From the NCBI GenBank assembly GCA_902363835.1, contig CABJBM010000033.1:1-63624 (forward strand): a stretch of 63,624 nt of DNA, read 5' to 3'. Every line of letters begins with the position of its first letter. The first letter of the stretch is position 1. This document shows positions 37,898 through 47,475 of the stretch, in pieces. The DNA is from Lachnospiraceae bacterium (GTDB taxonomy: Bacteria; Bacillota; Clostridia; Lachnospirales; Lachnospiraceae). Under the pieces are notes generated by a model. The model saw only the letters and a program-made list of their open reading frames with translations, was not told the origin of the DNA and ran no database searches. The translations under genes and the position numbers were made by a program.

Positions 37898-39289
37898 TTG
37901 AATACGGTAAAGCTGGTCCCATGTGATGAGTTCTTTTTGCGGGAAGAACCCATTGGGAAAATGATAAAGCTCAGCGGGGAAGATTATTTGAACCGGATTG
38001 AGCGGCTGATAGGTAAGATGCGGGAAAACAGCCTGGACTATATTGTTATCTATGGTGACAGGGAACATTTTATGAATATGGAATATGTTTCGGGATTTGA
38101 TCCCCGATTTGAAGAAGCCCTTTCTATAATTGACTGGAACGGGAATGTTAATCTGCTTACAGGGCCGGAAGGGAAAGGGTATGCCTGCAAGATTGAATAT
38201 CCTGTCAGTGTCACTTTATATCCCAATTTTGGGCTTCAGGGGCAGCCCCGGGATCAGATGAAAGAACTGCCCGAGATATTTGCTGCTGTTGGGATTACGG
38301 CAGCAAGCAGGGTAGGTGTGGTTGGTTATAAATATTTAACTGATAAGCAGGGGGTGGTATTAAGAGACCGGTTTGATATTCCAGGCTATATATTGGAGGA
38401 TTTGAAAAGTATTGCTTGCGATGTTCAAAATTATACCGATTTGTTTACTGGCTTACCGGATGGGCTTCGAATGTCAATAATGTCGGCAAAAGAAATTGCT
38501 GTCATCGATTATATGAACGCAAATGTGAGCAATGTTTTTTTAAGGCTTTTCAAAGGCATGAAGGCCGGGATTACGGAATTGGAGTTAAGCGGTGTTCCGG
38601 CATATATGCATCCGGCTAATGTTCATCCAATGATATGCTTTGGTGAAAAAAGTTCTGAAATAGGATTGAAGAGCCCGGAAGATGTTGCGTTGAATACAGG
38701 AGATATCGCATCCATTTGTTACTCGCAAAGATACAGTCTGACATGCCGGTCAGGAATTGCTGCTCATGATAAATCTGATTGCAAGAACGGGCTGGAGCAG
38801 GAATTTGAGAAATTTTATGCAGAATATTACAGAGCAGTTGCAGCATGGTACGGTGCGGTGAGAATCGGGGCTGAAACTGGTCATATCTATGACATGGTAC
38901 ATAAGATTGTGGGAGAGGAGTATTACGGGCTGCTTTTAAATCCCGGGCATAATATTTCTTCTGACGAATGGTCCAATTCTTCTTTTTCCAAAGGGTCGAC
39001 GATCAAACTGCATAACGGAAGCCATCTGCAATGTGATATCATTGCATGCGGAAGTAATCCGGTTAAAAAAGCAATTTGTGAAGACGGGATTATTCTGGCG
39101 GATGAAAAATTGAGAGAGGATTTGCAGAAAGAGTATCCGGAGATATATGCCAAAATTCAGAAGCGCCGGCAGATGATGAGAGATGTTTTGGGAATTGACG
39201 TCAGTGAAGATGTGCTTCCCATGTCAAATTTATGTGGCGTTTACTGGCCATTTATGCTTGATAAGAGCAGAATTTTTGCAGTATCATAA
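37898..39289 (+). CDS. M24-fold protein lacking metal ligands (copy 1)
   Basis: Protein of 463 aa. TTG 37898 follows the preceding stop by one base, with GAGGTG seven bases upstream. The N-terminal half is creatinase_N-like (YIVIYGDREHFMNMEYVSGF). The C-terminal half is the pita-bread fold of M24 peptidases (LNTGDIASICYSQRYSLTC, LLNPGHNISSDEW, CEDGIILADEKL). Active M24 enzymes need D-D-H-E-E. Here both aspartates of the GD...D.G....D.TR block are gone, while one H and one E remain. It is therefore unlikely to be a normal metallopeptidase and may resemble creatinase, which uses the fold without metal. A paralog follows at 39804. Confidence 0.85.
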   Translation: MNTVKLVPCDEFFLREEPIGKMIKLSGEDYLNRIERLIGKMRENSLDYIVIYGDREHFMNMEYVSGFDPRFEEALSIIDWNGNVNLLTGPEGKGYACKIEYPVSVTLYPNFGLQGQPRDQMKELPEIFAAVGITAASRVGVVGYKYLTDKQGVVLRDRFDIPGYILEDLKSIACDVQNYTDLFTGLPDGLRMSIMSAKEIAVIDYMNANVSNVFLRLFKGMKAGITELELSGVPAYMHPANVHPMICFGEKSSEIGLKSPEDVALNTGDIASICYSQRYSLTCRSGIAAHDKSDCKNGLEQEFEKFYAEYYRAVAAWYGAVRIGAETGHIYDMVHKIVGEEYYGLLLNPGHNISSDEWSNSSFSKGSTIKLHNGSHLQCDIIACGSNPVKKAICEDGIILADEKLREDLQKEYPEIYAKIQKRRQMMRDVLGIDVSEDVLPMSNLCGVYWPFMLDKSRIFAVS

Positions 39290-39803
39290 GTAATCGCCAA
39301 TTTAAGGAAATACATAAAAGAGGATTGAAAAGTCAACAAAAATGCCGTCCCACAATTGGTTATAAACGAATTGATTGTGGGGCGCTTTTTATGGGATATT
39401 GATCTTAAAAAATCTTTTTACGGTCAAATGGCTTAATTCTTTCTCAGGCTTTTATGGGAAGATATAGAATTGTAAAAGGGGCTTTCACGTTAAAGAACCC
39501 TTGATATCCATGATTGACGATATGTTGCTTAAATGCTATTATTTGATTTGAAAACAAGTTTTGATTGAAAAATAATAATTGTGATTATTTTAACAAATGG
39601 AAAACGAGAAATGTGTTTGTAAAAATACCATTGAGTGTTGAGGATATACATTTTATTGCAGCCGGCAGATTATGTGGGAAGTGAGTTTGACAGGCAGACT
39701 GCGTTGTGAATGACACGGGTTTTTAAGTATCGTGCCTTTACAGCATTATTTATGGCGTTACATAAAAAATGTCTGCGCCCCAAGGGGAGGAAGGGAGAAT
39801 CAT
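39290..39803. other. Intergenic between the two M24-fold genes
   Basis: Holds a terminator at 39344-39390, then about 400 bp with no gene. An AAAATAAT/ATTATTTT hairpin at 39569-39594 may mark the promoter region of the second gene. That gene therefore appears to have its own transcript. Confidence 0.5.
39344..39390 (+). terminator. Terminator of the ABC/asparaginase/M24 operon
   Basis: CCCACAAT (39349-39356) pairs with ATTGTGGG (39374-39381), extended by GCC/GGCGC, and is followed by CTTTTTATG. Confidence 0.75.
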
Positions 39804-41189
39804 ATGAAAGAACATATTATAAAATTAAAAAGGATACAGGAGCCGGATAAAGATTGCTCTGGTATTCCGGTTTGTTTAAGTGACGAGACGATCCAGGAAA
39901 GAAAACGTAAGATATTGGATCGGATGAATGAGCAGGGAATTGAGCAATTGGTCATATATGGTGATGTGGAGCACGGTGGTAATTTTGAGTATCTGGTTGG
40001 ATATTTTACCCGCTTTGAAGAGGCGCTGCTGGTGATTAATGCAACTGGTGATATGACGCTGGTTCTTGGAAATGAAAACCTGAATAAAGCATCAAAAGCA
40101 AGAGTTGATGCTAATGCAGTTCATGTCTCATTGTTTTCGCTGCCAAACCAGCCTGGCAGAGAAGATAAAAGTCTGAAAGAACTGCTGATGGAAGCGGGGA
40201 TCAGAGAAAATACACGAGTTGGTTTGGTGGGCTGGAAGTTGTTTACCAGCAAGCTGGAAAATAACAAAAAAATATATGACATTCCATCCTATATTGTTGA
40301 TGCCATCCGTAATATTGTTGGAAATGAAGAATTGTTATCAAATGAAACCGCCTTGTTTATTGGAGAAGGAGGCGCCAGAACCACCAATAATGCCAATGAA
40401 ATTGCCCATTATGAATATGGCGCAGCATTGGCTTCTGACTGTATGCTGGATGCCATGAATAAACTGGAAGTTGGAATTACGGAAATGGAACTGGGAGATG
40501 CAATGGTTCGAGGGGGACAGCATACCAGTATTGTTACGATTGCAGCCAGTGGTCCCAGATTTACAAAGGCAAATATGTTCCCAATCAATAATACAGTTAA
40601 AATTGGAGATCCCATTTCCTTAACAGTGGGATATCGTGGCGGAGCTTCCAGCCGCGCCGGCTATGCTGTTTGTTCTGCAGAAGAACTTCCGGAAGGCGCC
40701 AAAGATTATATTGAGAGAATTGCAGCACCGTATTTTGCGGCGTATGCATGTTGGCTTGAGGATATTAGAATTGGTATGGCTGGAAAAGAACTATTTAATA
40801 AGGTTGAAGCTGTTTTACCTCGGGCTGAATATCACTGGTATCTGTGTCCGGGACATTTAACCGCAGAAGAAGAGTGGATGTCTTCCCCAATATATGAGGG
40901 GTCTGAAGAAAAATTACAAAGTGGGATGATTTTACAGATTGATATTATTCCCTCTGTTCCCGGTTACGCGGGAGTCTGTGCAGAGAGTACGGTTGTTCTG
41001 GCCGATGATAAGCTGAAAGCAGAGCTTGCAGCCCTGTATCCGGAGGTTTGGAACAGAATGCTAAAACGCAAGGACTATATCACAAATGTTCTGGGGATTG
41101 CGCTGTCTGAAGATGTGCTTCCCATGTGCAGTACCGTTGCGTATCTAAGACCGTATTTGTTGAATAAAGAATGTGCTTTTGTATGTTAA
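39804..41189 (+). CDS. M24-fold protein lacking metal ligands (copy 2)
   Basis: Protein of 461 aa from ATG 39804 (MKEHIIKLKRIQ) with GGGAGGAAGGGAG upstream; the frame to 39732 lacks a ribosome site. It aligns with copy 1 throughout: LVIYGDVEHGGNFEYLVGYF, FTRFEEALLVI, and the shared end VLGIALSEDVLPM. The metal-site block reads KIGDPISLTVGYRGGASSRA, again without the two aspartates, while CPGHLTAEEEW and GVCAESTVVL keep the H and E. It is a separate transcript by the terminator before it. It may be a hydrolase of the creatinase type acting on an N-linked small molecule, or a non-enzymatic binding protein. Confidence 0.83.
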   Translation: MKEHIIKLKRIQEPDKDCSGIPVCLSDETIQERKRKILDRMNEQGIEQLVIYGDVEHGGNFEYLVGYFTRFEEALLVINATGDMTLVLGNENLNKASKARVDANAVHVSLFSLPNQPGREDKSLKELLMEAGIRENTRVGLVGWKLFTSKLENNKKIYDIPSYIVDAIRNIVGNEELLSNETALFIGEGGARTTNNANEIAHYEYGAALASDCMLDAMNKLEVGITEMELGDAMVRGGQHTSIVTIAASGPRFTKANMFPINNTVKIGDPISLTVGYRGGASSRAGYAVCSAEELPEGAKDYIERIAAPYFAAYACWLEDIRIGMAGKELFNKVEAVLPRAEYHWYLCPGHLTAEEEWMSSPIYEGSEEKLQSGMILQIDIIPSVPGYAGVCAESTVVLADDKLKAELAALYPEVWNRMLKRKDYITNVLGIALSEDVLPMCSTVAYLRPYLLNKECAFVC

Positions 41190-41212
41190 ACTGAAAAGCA
41201 TATGCAATATCA

Positions 41213-41329
41213 TCAGCAGATACTGCCAACTGTGCCCCTGAGTTCGGGGCTGGCTGCGTATGCGCTCACTCCTGTGGCTGCGGCTAAAGCTATTGCAAAA
41301 GCTGGAATCATAGTTTTCTTTAATTTCAT
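41213..41329 (-). CDS. Orphan signal-peptide micro-ORF (38 aa)
   Basis: MKLKKTMIPAFAIALAAATG then VSAYAASPELRGTVGSIC and tandem TGA TGA. It has a textbook Sec signal peptide (KLKK, hydrophobic core, AYA-A cleavage) and GGAGG nine bases before the ATG at 41329. The mature part would be only about 12 residues ending in cysteine. It is either a truncated secreted protein or a short secreted peptide. It lies convergent with the M24-fold gene. Confidence 0.55.
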   Translation of the reverse strand: MKLKKTMIPAFAIALAAATGVSAYAASPELRGTVGSIC

Positions 41330-41651
41330 TTTTAAAAACCTCCATTAATTCTTTATTTTGTATCGCGACTACACCATGAGTATATATAAAAGAAGGTTAG
41401 ATGAAAGTTAGGTTTAAAAATACTTTTTTCTTTAACGCTGATACTCTTTATAAATATCTTTGCCTTCTCTGATGACTTCAAAAGAAGCTGCGGGAAATAG
41501 CTATTTAAATATCCCTGGAGTGCTGGGAGAAAAGCGACTTTCACTACTCTGTTTTTAGGTTTTGTGTTATACTGCTAGATGAACAAATTGTTATCAAGAT
41601 ATACTGATAATTAGAAGTATAGATTTTAGCATGTGGAAAGGATTATCATAT
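41330..41651. other. Divergent intergenic
   Basis: Separates the micro-ORF (minus) from the LacI gene (plus). I see no further gene; minus-strand open codons at 41353-41544 show no family resemblance. Confidence 0.4.
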
Positions 41652-42680
41652 ATGGGTGTAACTATAAGGCAGATAGCAGAAGAAGCCGGGGTTTCCAGGG
41701 GAACCGTAGACAGAGTTTTGAACCAGAGAGGCAGAGTTCGGCCTGAAGTTGAAAAACGGGTGAAAGCCATAGCCGATGAACTTGGATACCGGCCCAATCT
41801 AATCGGCCGGGCTTTAGGAATGAATAAAAACAAATTAAAAATCGGGGTAATTATGCAGGCGGCAGAAACCGCATTTATGAAGGAAGTTGCCAAAGGTGTG
41901 AGCGCAGCTGCAGATGAGGTTTCTGGTTTGGGCGGTACGGTAATAAAGAAAAAGATTAATGGTATTAATGTCCCAAAAGTATTGCAGACAATGGAAGCTA
42001 TGAGAGCAGAGGGCGTACATGCCATAGCCTTAATGCCGGTAGATGATCCGCTCATTAAAGATGCAATTAATCGGTTTGTTGAAGAATACAATATACCCAT
42101 TGTTACATTTAATTCAGATATTGAGGGAACAAAACGTCTTTGTTTTGTGGGACAAAATGCAGTAAATTGCGGAAGGACATCGGCTCTTCTAATGGGACAA
42201 TATTTAAAGGGACGGGAGGGGACAGTAGCCGTGATCTCAGGGTTTGAGACAAATACTTCTCTCAGCAACCGTGTCAAGGGATTTAAAGAGATTATGTCCC
42301 AGCAGTTTCCGGAAATAGAAATATTAGATACAGAATACTGTAAGGAAGATGAAGGAAAAGCGGAACAGATAACGAGAATAATACTTAAAAATCATCCGAA
42401 TTTAAAAGGAATATATGTAACTTGCTTTGGGGAAGCCGGCATCTGTAAAGTAATACAAGAATACCATAAAGAAGAAATTATTATGATCAGTAACGATTTA
42501 ATGGGTAAAAACTATAATTTTCTTGAGCAGGGAATTATCGATTTGCTGGTAGGGCAGGAAGGTAAGGTTCAGGGGGCGGAACCTATTTTAATATTGCATC
42601 GACTCCTGTTTAATAATGAAAGTCCGGCAAAAGAATACAATTTCACAGATATTGTTATAAAAACAAGGCATAACATGTGA
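41652..42680 (+). CDS. LacI-family regulator of the inositol-like operon
   Basis: Protein of 342 aa from ATG 41652 (MGVTIRQIAEEAGVSRGTVD), AAAGGA seven bases upstream. LacI helix-turn-helix then VLNQRGRVRPEVEKRV hinge approach, and a periplasmic-binding-protein-like core with VGQNAVNCGRTSALLMGQYL. The recognition helix VSRGTVDR differs from the common VSxATVSR, so its operator should differ too. Two identical GTGCCCGGGCAC palindromes lie 84-137 bp after its stop at the promoter of the next operon and are the likely sites. Confidence 0.92.
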   Translation: MGVTIRQIAEEAGVSRGTVDRVLNQRGRVRPEVEKRVKAIADELGYRPNLIGRALGMNKNKLKIGVIMQAAETAFMKEVAKGVSAAADEVSGLGGTVIKKKINGINVPKVLQTMEAMRAEGVHAIALMPVDDPLIKDAINRFVEEYNIPIVTFNSDIEGTKRLCFVGQNAVNCGRTSALLMGQYLKGREGTVAVISGFETNTSLSNRVKGFKEIMSQQFPEIEILDTEYCKEDEGKAEQITRIILKNHPNLKGIYVTCFGEAGICKVIQEYHKEEIIMISNDLMGKNYNFLEQGIIDLLVGQEGKVQGAEPILILHRLLFNNESPAKEYNFTDIVIKTRHNM

Positions 42681-42760
42681 AAGGCTTTTAAAAGAAGCAT
42701 AGGAAAAACATATGTAAAATATGTACAATTTGTTGAGGAAAAAATTGTCATTTTTATACG

Positions 42761-42789
42761 TTGTGTGCCCGGGCACAATGCGATATAAT
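42761..42789 (+). promoter_or_regulatory. Promoter of the inositol-like operon
   Basis: TTGTGT (42761-42766), 17-base spacer, perfect TATAAT (42784-42789). The spacer and -35 overlap the first operator, and the second operator lies just past the transcription start. Confidence 0.75.
42764..42777. promoter_or_regulatory. LacI-type operator O1
   Basis: Perfect palindrome TGTGCCCGGGCACA with the central CG typical of LacI-family sites, overlapping the -35. Confidence 0.8.
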
Positions 42790-42805
42790 GTTTTTATGCA
42801 AATGC

Positions 42806-42817
42806 GTGCCCGGGCAC
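42806..42817. promoter_or_regulatory. LacI-type operator O2
   Basis: Perfect palindrome GTGCCCGGGCAC, the same core as O1 and 41 bp away centre to centre, about four helical turns, allowing cooperative binding across the promoter. Confidence 0.8.
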
Positions 42818-42874
42818 ATATCTGTTTATAAAGAAGCAGACCTGGTGCACACAAAAATACAGGAGGAAATGAAA

Positions 42875-43743
42875 ATGGTTATTGTAGGGATTATTGGTGC
42901 AGGACAAATTGGAAGGGTACATATTGAAAGCATATGTACAAAGGTAAAGAATGCCCGGATTAAAACAGTGGCGGATCCATTTATGAATGCTGAAACCGAA
43001 GCCTGGATTAGGAGTATGGGGGTTGAATGTGTTACAAAAGATTATAAAGAAATTATAGCAGATGATACAATTGATGCTGTGTTAATCTGTTCTTCAACCG
43101 ATACGCATTCCACTATATCATTGGATGCAATCGCCGCAAGGAAGCATGTATTCTGTGAAAAACCGATTGATTTGGAAGTATCAAAAATTAATCAGGTAAT
43201 GGATGCACTGAAAGGAACCGGACTAAAGTATCCGGAGGACTGTTTATGGATATGACAATTCATGATTTTGATATGGTAAGATTCCTGGCCGGATGTAATG
43301 CGGAAGAGATATTTGTTCAGGCAGCTAATGCAGTGGATAAGGCTATTGGCGATGCAGGAGATGTGGACACTGCGGTTATAACCATAAAAATGGGAAATGG
43401 TGCAATCGCTGTGATCGATAACAGCAGAAGAGCGGTTTATGGATACGACCAGAGAGCGGAAGTCTTTGGATCAAACGGAATGGTTGCAACAGGAAATGAC
43501 GCATACTCCCAGGTGGTTGTCAGTGATGGAAATGGTGTGACCAGTGAAAAGCCCCTGCATTTCTTTTTGCAGCGCTATATGAATGCCTACAGCAGTGAGA
43601 TAGAAGCATTTGTAGAAGCAATTGAAAATAATTCGGTTCCACCAGTTTCTGCAGATGATGGATTACAGCCGGTTTTAATGGCGCTGGCAGCAAAGACGTC
43701 ACTTGTTGAGGGCAGAGCAGTTAAAATTTCTGAAGTTGTTTAA
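42875..43743 (+). pseudogene. iolG: Inositol 2-dehydrogenase-like (IolG) with internal deletion
   Basis: Gfo/Idh/MocA oxidoreductase read in two frames. From ATG 42875 (AGGAGG nine bases upstream): GIIGAGQIGRVHIE (NAD site), VLICSSTDTHS, FCEKPIDLEV, to VMDALKGTGLKY. From there the frame must shift to give SGGLFMDMTIHDFDMVRFLA and the C-terminal half ending KISEVV. About 50 residues that normally lie between (the VGFNRRFD block and start of the catalytic domain) are missing. The join falls at AAAGTA near 43226-43230. GEKP-type lysine and TIHDFD histidine/aspartate remain, but the protein is split. First gene of the operon; it would oxidise myo-inositol or a relative to the 2-keto form. Confidence 0.88.
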
Positions 43744-43817
43744 AAATAACGATGGATTGTATGAGATACCTGTAGAATATGGATGACTTCATATCATCAG
43801 AAAAGGGAGAAGAGATT

Positions 43818-44852
43818 ATGAAAAAGAGATTATTTGCAGCATTGCTGGCAGTTGTGCTGGTATATGGATCGCTTGCCGGCTGCAGTGGAGGTACAGATGA
43901 CCATAGTGCAAGTACAGAAGCGGCTGGAAAAGGTGAAGCGTCAGCATCGGGATCAAAAAAAATCACATTAGTGCTCAGCCAGAGGGATGAGTGGCTGTCC
44001 ACATTAGATAAAGCAGCCCAGGATGCGGCAACTGCAGCCGGATACACCATGACATCCCAGGATGCTTTATCAGACAGCAGTAAGCAGATCCAGTATGTAA
44101 ATACAGCTGCATCAGCAGGCGAAAAAGCAGTTCTTGTTAATTTGGTGGATCCTAATATTGCAGCAGATATTGTTGAAGCAGCAGGTGATATGAAGGTGAT
44201 CTTTGTTAACCGCACCCCGGCAGATACAAATCTGCTAAATGAAAATGTGGTTTATGTAGGATCAAATGAGTCAACATCCGGTTACTATCAGGGCGAGTTT
44301 CTTTCAAAGTATTTTAAAGAGCAGGGTAAGACGGAGATTAAATACATACTTTTAAATGGAATCTTAGGACAGGTATCAACCATTAATCGTACTGCATCTG
44401 TACTCCAGGCCCTTGAGGATGCCGGAATTACTGCAACGGAAGCATCATCTCCGTTAGCCTGTAACTATGATCGTGCAGAAGCGATGACAAAAATTACACC
44501 TCTTCTTACAGGCGGTGTGAAATTTGACTGTATCATTGCAAATAATGATTCTATGGCGCTTGGGGCGATTGAAGCTTTGGAAAATGCAGGTATGGATCCT
44601 TCTTCCATTCCAATTGTCGGTATTGATGCTACTGCTGACGGCGTTCAGGCAGTAAAAAATGGGAAAATGGCCATGACTGTATTTCAGAATGCCGTTGGTC
44701 AGGGAAGTGCAGCAATGGAGGTTGCAATTAATATGCTCAATGGAAATGAATTGAATGAAGGAACGGGATACGAGATGGACAAAGAAAATCAATATACAAT
44801 CTGGGTGCCTTTTGAGCCTGTAACGCCGGAAAATGTTGCGGATTATGAGTAG
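43818..44852 (+). CDS. Periplasmic-binding-type sugar/inositol-binding lipoprotein
   Basis: Protein of 344 aa from ATG 43818. Lipoprotein signal MKKRLFAALLAVVLVYGSLA then GCSGG. Peripla_BP_4 fold (RbsB/MglB/IbpA-type): KITLVLSQRDEWLSTLDKAA, LVNLVDPNIAADIVEAA, IANNDSMALGAIEAL, IVGIDATADGVQAVKNGKMA. It delivers a cyclic sugar or inositol to the MglA/RbsC-type transporter downstream. GGGAGAAGAG precedes the ATG. The gene is intact though its ATPase partner is frameshifted. Confidence 0.92.
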   Translation: MKKRLFAALLAVVLVYGSLAGCSGGTDDHSASTEAAGKGEASASGSKKITLVLSQRDEWLSTLDKAAQDAATAAGYTMTSQDALSDSSKQIQYVNTAASAGEKAVLVNLVDPNIAADIVEAAGDMKVIFVNRTPADTNLLNENVVYVGSNESTSGYYQGEFLSKYFKEQGKTEIKYILLNGILGQVSTINRTASVLQALEDAGITATEASSPLACNYDRAEAMTKITPLLTGGVKFDCIIANNDSMALGAIEALENAGMDPSSIPIVGIDATADGVQAVKNGKMAMTVFQNAVGQGSAAMEVAINMLNGNELNEGTGYEMDKENQYTIWVPFEPVTPENVADYE

Positions 44853-44961
44853 GCTGAACAATAGCGATAAACTGAAATGGTCTTTTATGAAGCAAACGAC
44901 AGGCAGAGCATATGTGATGAACAATGCGCAGCCATAATTAAAAAAAGAAAAGGTGAGCAAG

Positions 44962-46468
44962 TTGAGCCAAGAGTATATCCTTGAAATGCACGATATTGTT
45001 AAGGAGTTTCCCGGCGTAAAGGCACTGAAAGGGGTAGAATTAAAGGTGCGTCCTGGCACAGTGCATACGCTGATGGGGGAAAATGGCGCCGGGAAATCCA
45101 CACTGATGAAATGCTTAATCGGAATCCAGAAACCCACTTCAGGAAAAATAATATATGATGGGAAAGAGGTGCTGTTTAATAATACCATAAGTGCAATGAA
45201 TGCCGGAATATCAATGATTCACCAGGAATTATCACCTGTGCCGGAACGGACGGTCTGTGATAATGTCTGGCTGGGACGGTATCCCCAAAAAGGTTTCATG
45301 ATTGATAAGCAAAAAATGCGCAAGGACTGTCTTGCACTTTTTGATAAGCTGTGTTTGGACTTAGATCCGGATGAAAAAATGGGTAATCTTACAGTTGCTA
45401 AAATGCAGATGGTGGAAATTGCTAAAGCGGTTTCTTATGACGCTAAAATCGTAATTATGGATGAACCTACCTCTGCACTGACTGAAACAGAAGTGGAGTC
45501 ACTTTTTTCATATAATTGAAGATTTAAAGGCAAAAAATGTTGCGGTTATTTATATTTCCCATAAGATGGACGAAATTTTCCGAATTTCAGATGATATTAC
45601 CGTTTACCGTGATGGCGAATATATCGCTGCTGACTGGGCGAAAAATTTGACCGTTAATAAAGTAATATCAATGATGGTTGGGAGAAAAATGGATAGCATG
45701 TTTCCGAAGGTGGAATGCCCAATTGGCGATGTAGTCTTAAAAGTAGAGGATTTGTCATCAGGCAGGGCAGTAAAAAATGTATCATTTGAACTGCACCGTG
45801 GTGAGATCTTAGGATTTGCCGGAATGGTTGGTGCGGGACGGACTGAAACTGTTGAAACGATTTTTGGCATGCGGCCCAAAACCGGCGGCAAGATATATAA
45901 GGATGGTGTGGAGTTAAACATTAAATCACCGGAAGAGGCAATTAAACATGGCATTGGCCTTTTAACTGAAGACCGCCGGGGCAATGGGATCGTAGGCCTG
46001 CTTAGTGTAAAAGAAAATACGGTTTTGGCAAACTTAAAAAAATATGGTTTTCCGCTGAAACACGCTGTGCTGCGAAAGGAGGCAGCGGCACACGTTGAAA
46101 AATTGAATGTAAAAACGCCGTCACTTGAGACTCCCATCCAGAATTTATCCGGTGGTAATCAGCAGAAGGTCTTGGTTGCACGTTGGTTGCTTACCAATCC
46201 GGACATCTTAATTGTAGATGAGCCAACGAGAGGAATTGATGTGGGAGCAAAGGCTGAAATTCATGCATTGATCACAAAGCTGGCAGGTGAGGGAAAAGGA
46301 ATTATTATGGTTTCCAGCGAATTGAAAGAGGTATTTGCCATGGCTGACCGCATACTTGTCATGCATGAAGGCAAAATGACCGGAATTGTAGACCGCAGCG
46401 ATGCATCACAGGAACTGATTATGAAATATGCTACCGGTGATGCGGGGAATGCTGGAGTTGTAGATTAA
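44962..46468 (+). pseudogene. MglA/RbsA-type sugar ABC ATPase, frameshifted
   Basis: A two-cassette ATPase of about 500 aa. The first frame starts at TTG 44962 (AAAAGGTG six bases upstream; GTG 44953 is an alternative) and holds Walker [10 protein letters not shown], then [13 protein letters not shown], Walker [14 protein letters not shown]. It ends at 45517-45519. The rest is in another frame: YISHKMDEIFRISDDITVYR, the second cassette with LSGGNQQKVLVARWLL and ILIVDEPTRGIDVG, to 46468. Removing one T from the six-T run at 45503-45508 joins them exactly ([20 protein letters not shown]). This is either a true mutation or an assembly error. If true, import fails. Confidence 0.9.
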
Positions 46469-46482
46469 GGAGAAAAACATAA

Positions 46483-47475
46483 GTGAAAAATGGGGTAAAA
46501 AAAGAATGGAAAAGGTTTGTGTCTCAGAATTCAATATGGGGCGTATTGATTGTATTAGTAGTTGCGTTATCGATTGCACGACCGGCCTTTCTTAGTTCAG
46601 TGAATCTAAAAGGTCTTTTAGAAGGTGAATCAATTAAAGGAATTATGGCTTTTGGGGTGATGTGGGCGATTCTTGCAAAAGGTATTGATTTGGGGCCGGG
46701 CTCGGTTGCCGCCCTGGTATCAGTTATTGTAGCATCCTTTGTTCAGCCTGTGGAATTGGCAACACGTTTGCTTCCGGGAGGAGCACGGCTCTCGGCGTGG
46801 GCGGCGATTATTCTCGGTATTGTACTTGGTGCACTGATTGGTTTGATTGTGGGCAGTGTCATAGCGTTTACCCATATTCCGCCGTTTATTGCAACATTAG
46901 GAACTCAGCTTATCTGCAGGGCGCTTTCCAAAATGTACTCTTCAGCGCCTGTTTCAAACTTATCAGAAGAATACCGCTGGATTGCCAAGGGTAAATTATT
47001 CGGAGTGATTCCCATGATTGTTGTTGTATTTATCATTATGTTCATTATCTCAGCGTTTTTACTCACACAGACACGTTTTGGCAAGAATATCTATGCAATT
47101 GGGGGCAATGATCAGGCGGCACGTGTGGCAGGAATCAATGTGGAAAAAAATCTGATACTGGTGTATGTGTGGTGTTCGGTTTGCGCTGCCATTGGCGGTA
47201 TTTTGCTGGCGGCACGTACCGGATCTTCCGATCCCTCCACATCCGGTCTCAATTATGAACTTGATGCGATTGCAGCAGCTACAGTTGGCGGAACTTCCCA
47301 TACCGGAGGTATCTGCCGGGTATCAGGAGTGTTATGCGGAATTCTGATTCTCGGCGTTATTAATAATGGCTTGGTTATGTTGGGAGTGAATGATAATATG
47401 ACTAACATCATCAAGGGTCTGATTATCGTAGGAGCAGTTACGTTTGACATGTGCAAGAATACCCGTCAGATTTGA
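46483..47475 (+). CDS. RbsC/MglC-type sugar ABC permease
   Basis: Protein of 330 aa from GTG 46483 with GGAG upstream. BPD_transp_2 fold with 8-10 membrane helices. Signature regions: GIMAFGVMWAILAKGIDLGP, TLGTQLICRALSKMY, FGKNIYAIGGNDQAARVAGI, ELDAIAAATVGGTSHTGG. It pairs with the preceding ATPase and the binding protein. The sequence is intact. The spacing of 14 bases from the ATPase gene shows co-transcription. Confidence 0.92.
   Translation: MKNGVKKEWKRFVSQNSIWGVLIVLVVALSIARPAFLSSVNLKGLLEGESIKGIMAFGVMWAILAKGIDLGPGSVAALVSVIVASFVQPVELATRLLPGGARLSAWAAIILGIVLGALIGLIVGSVIAFTHIPPFIATLGTQLICRALSKMYSSAPVSNLSEEYRWIAKGKLFGVIPMIVVVFIIMFIISAFLLTQTRFGKNIYAIGGNDQAARVAGINVEKNLILVYVWCSVCAAIGGILLAARTGSSDPSTSGLNYELDAIAAATVGGTSHTGGICRVSGVLCGILILGVINNGLVMLGVNDNMTNIIKGLIIVGAVTFDMCKNTRQI

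Noticed and set aside
41594..42277. Minus-strand frame of 227 codons opposite the LacI gene
   Set aside because: Antisense shadow of a clear LacI coding sequence.
44454..45188. Minus-strand frame of 244 codons
   Set aside because: Antisense to the binding protein and ATPase genes, no ribosome site, no family resemblance.
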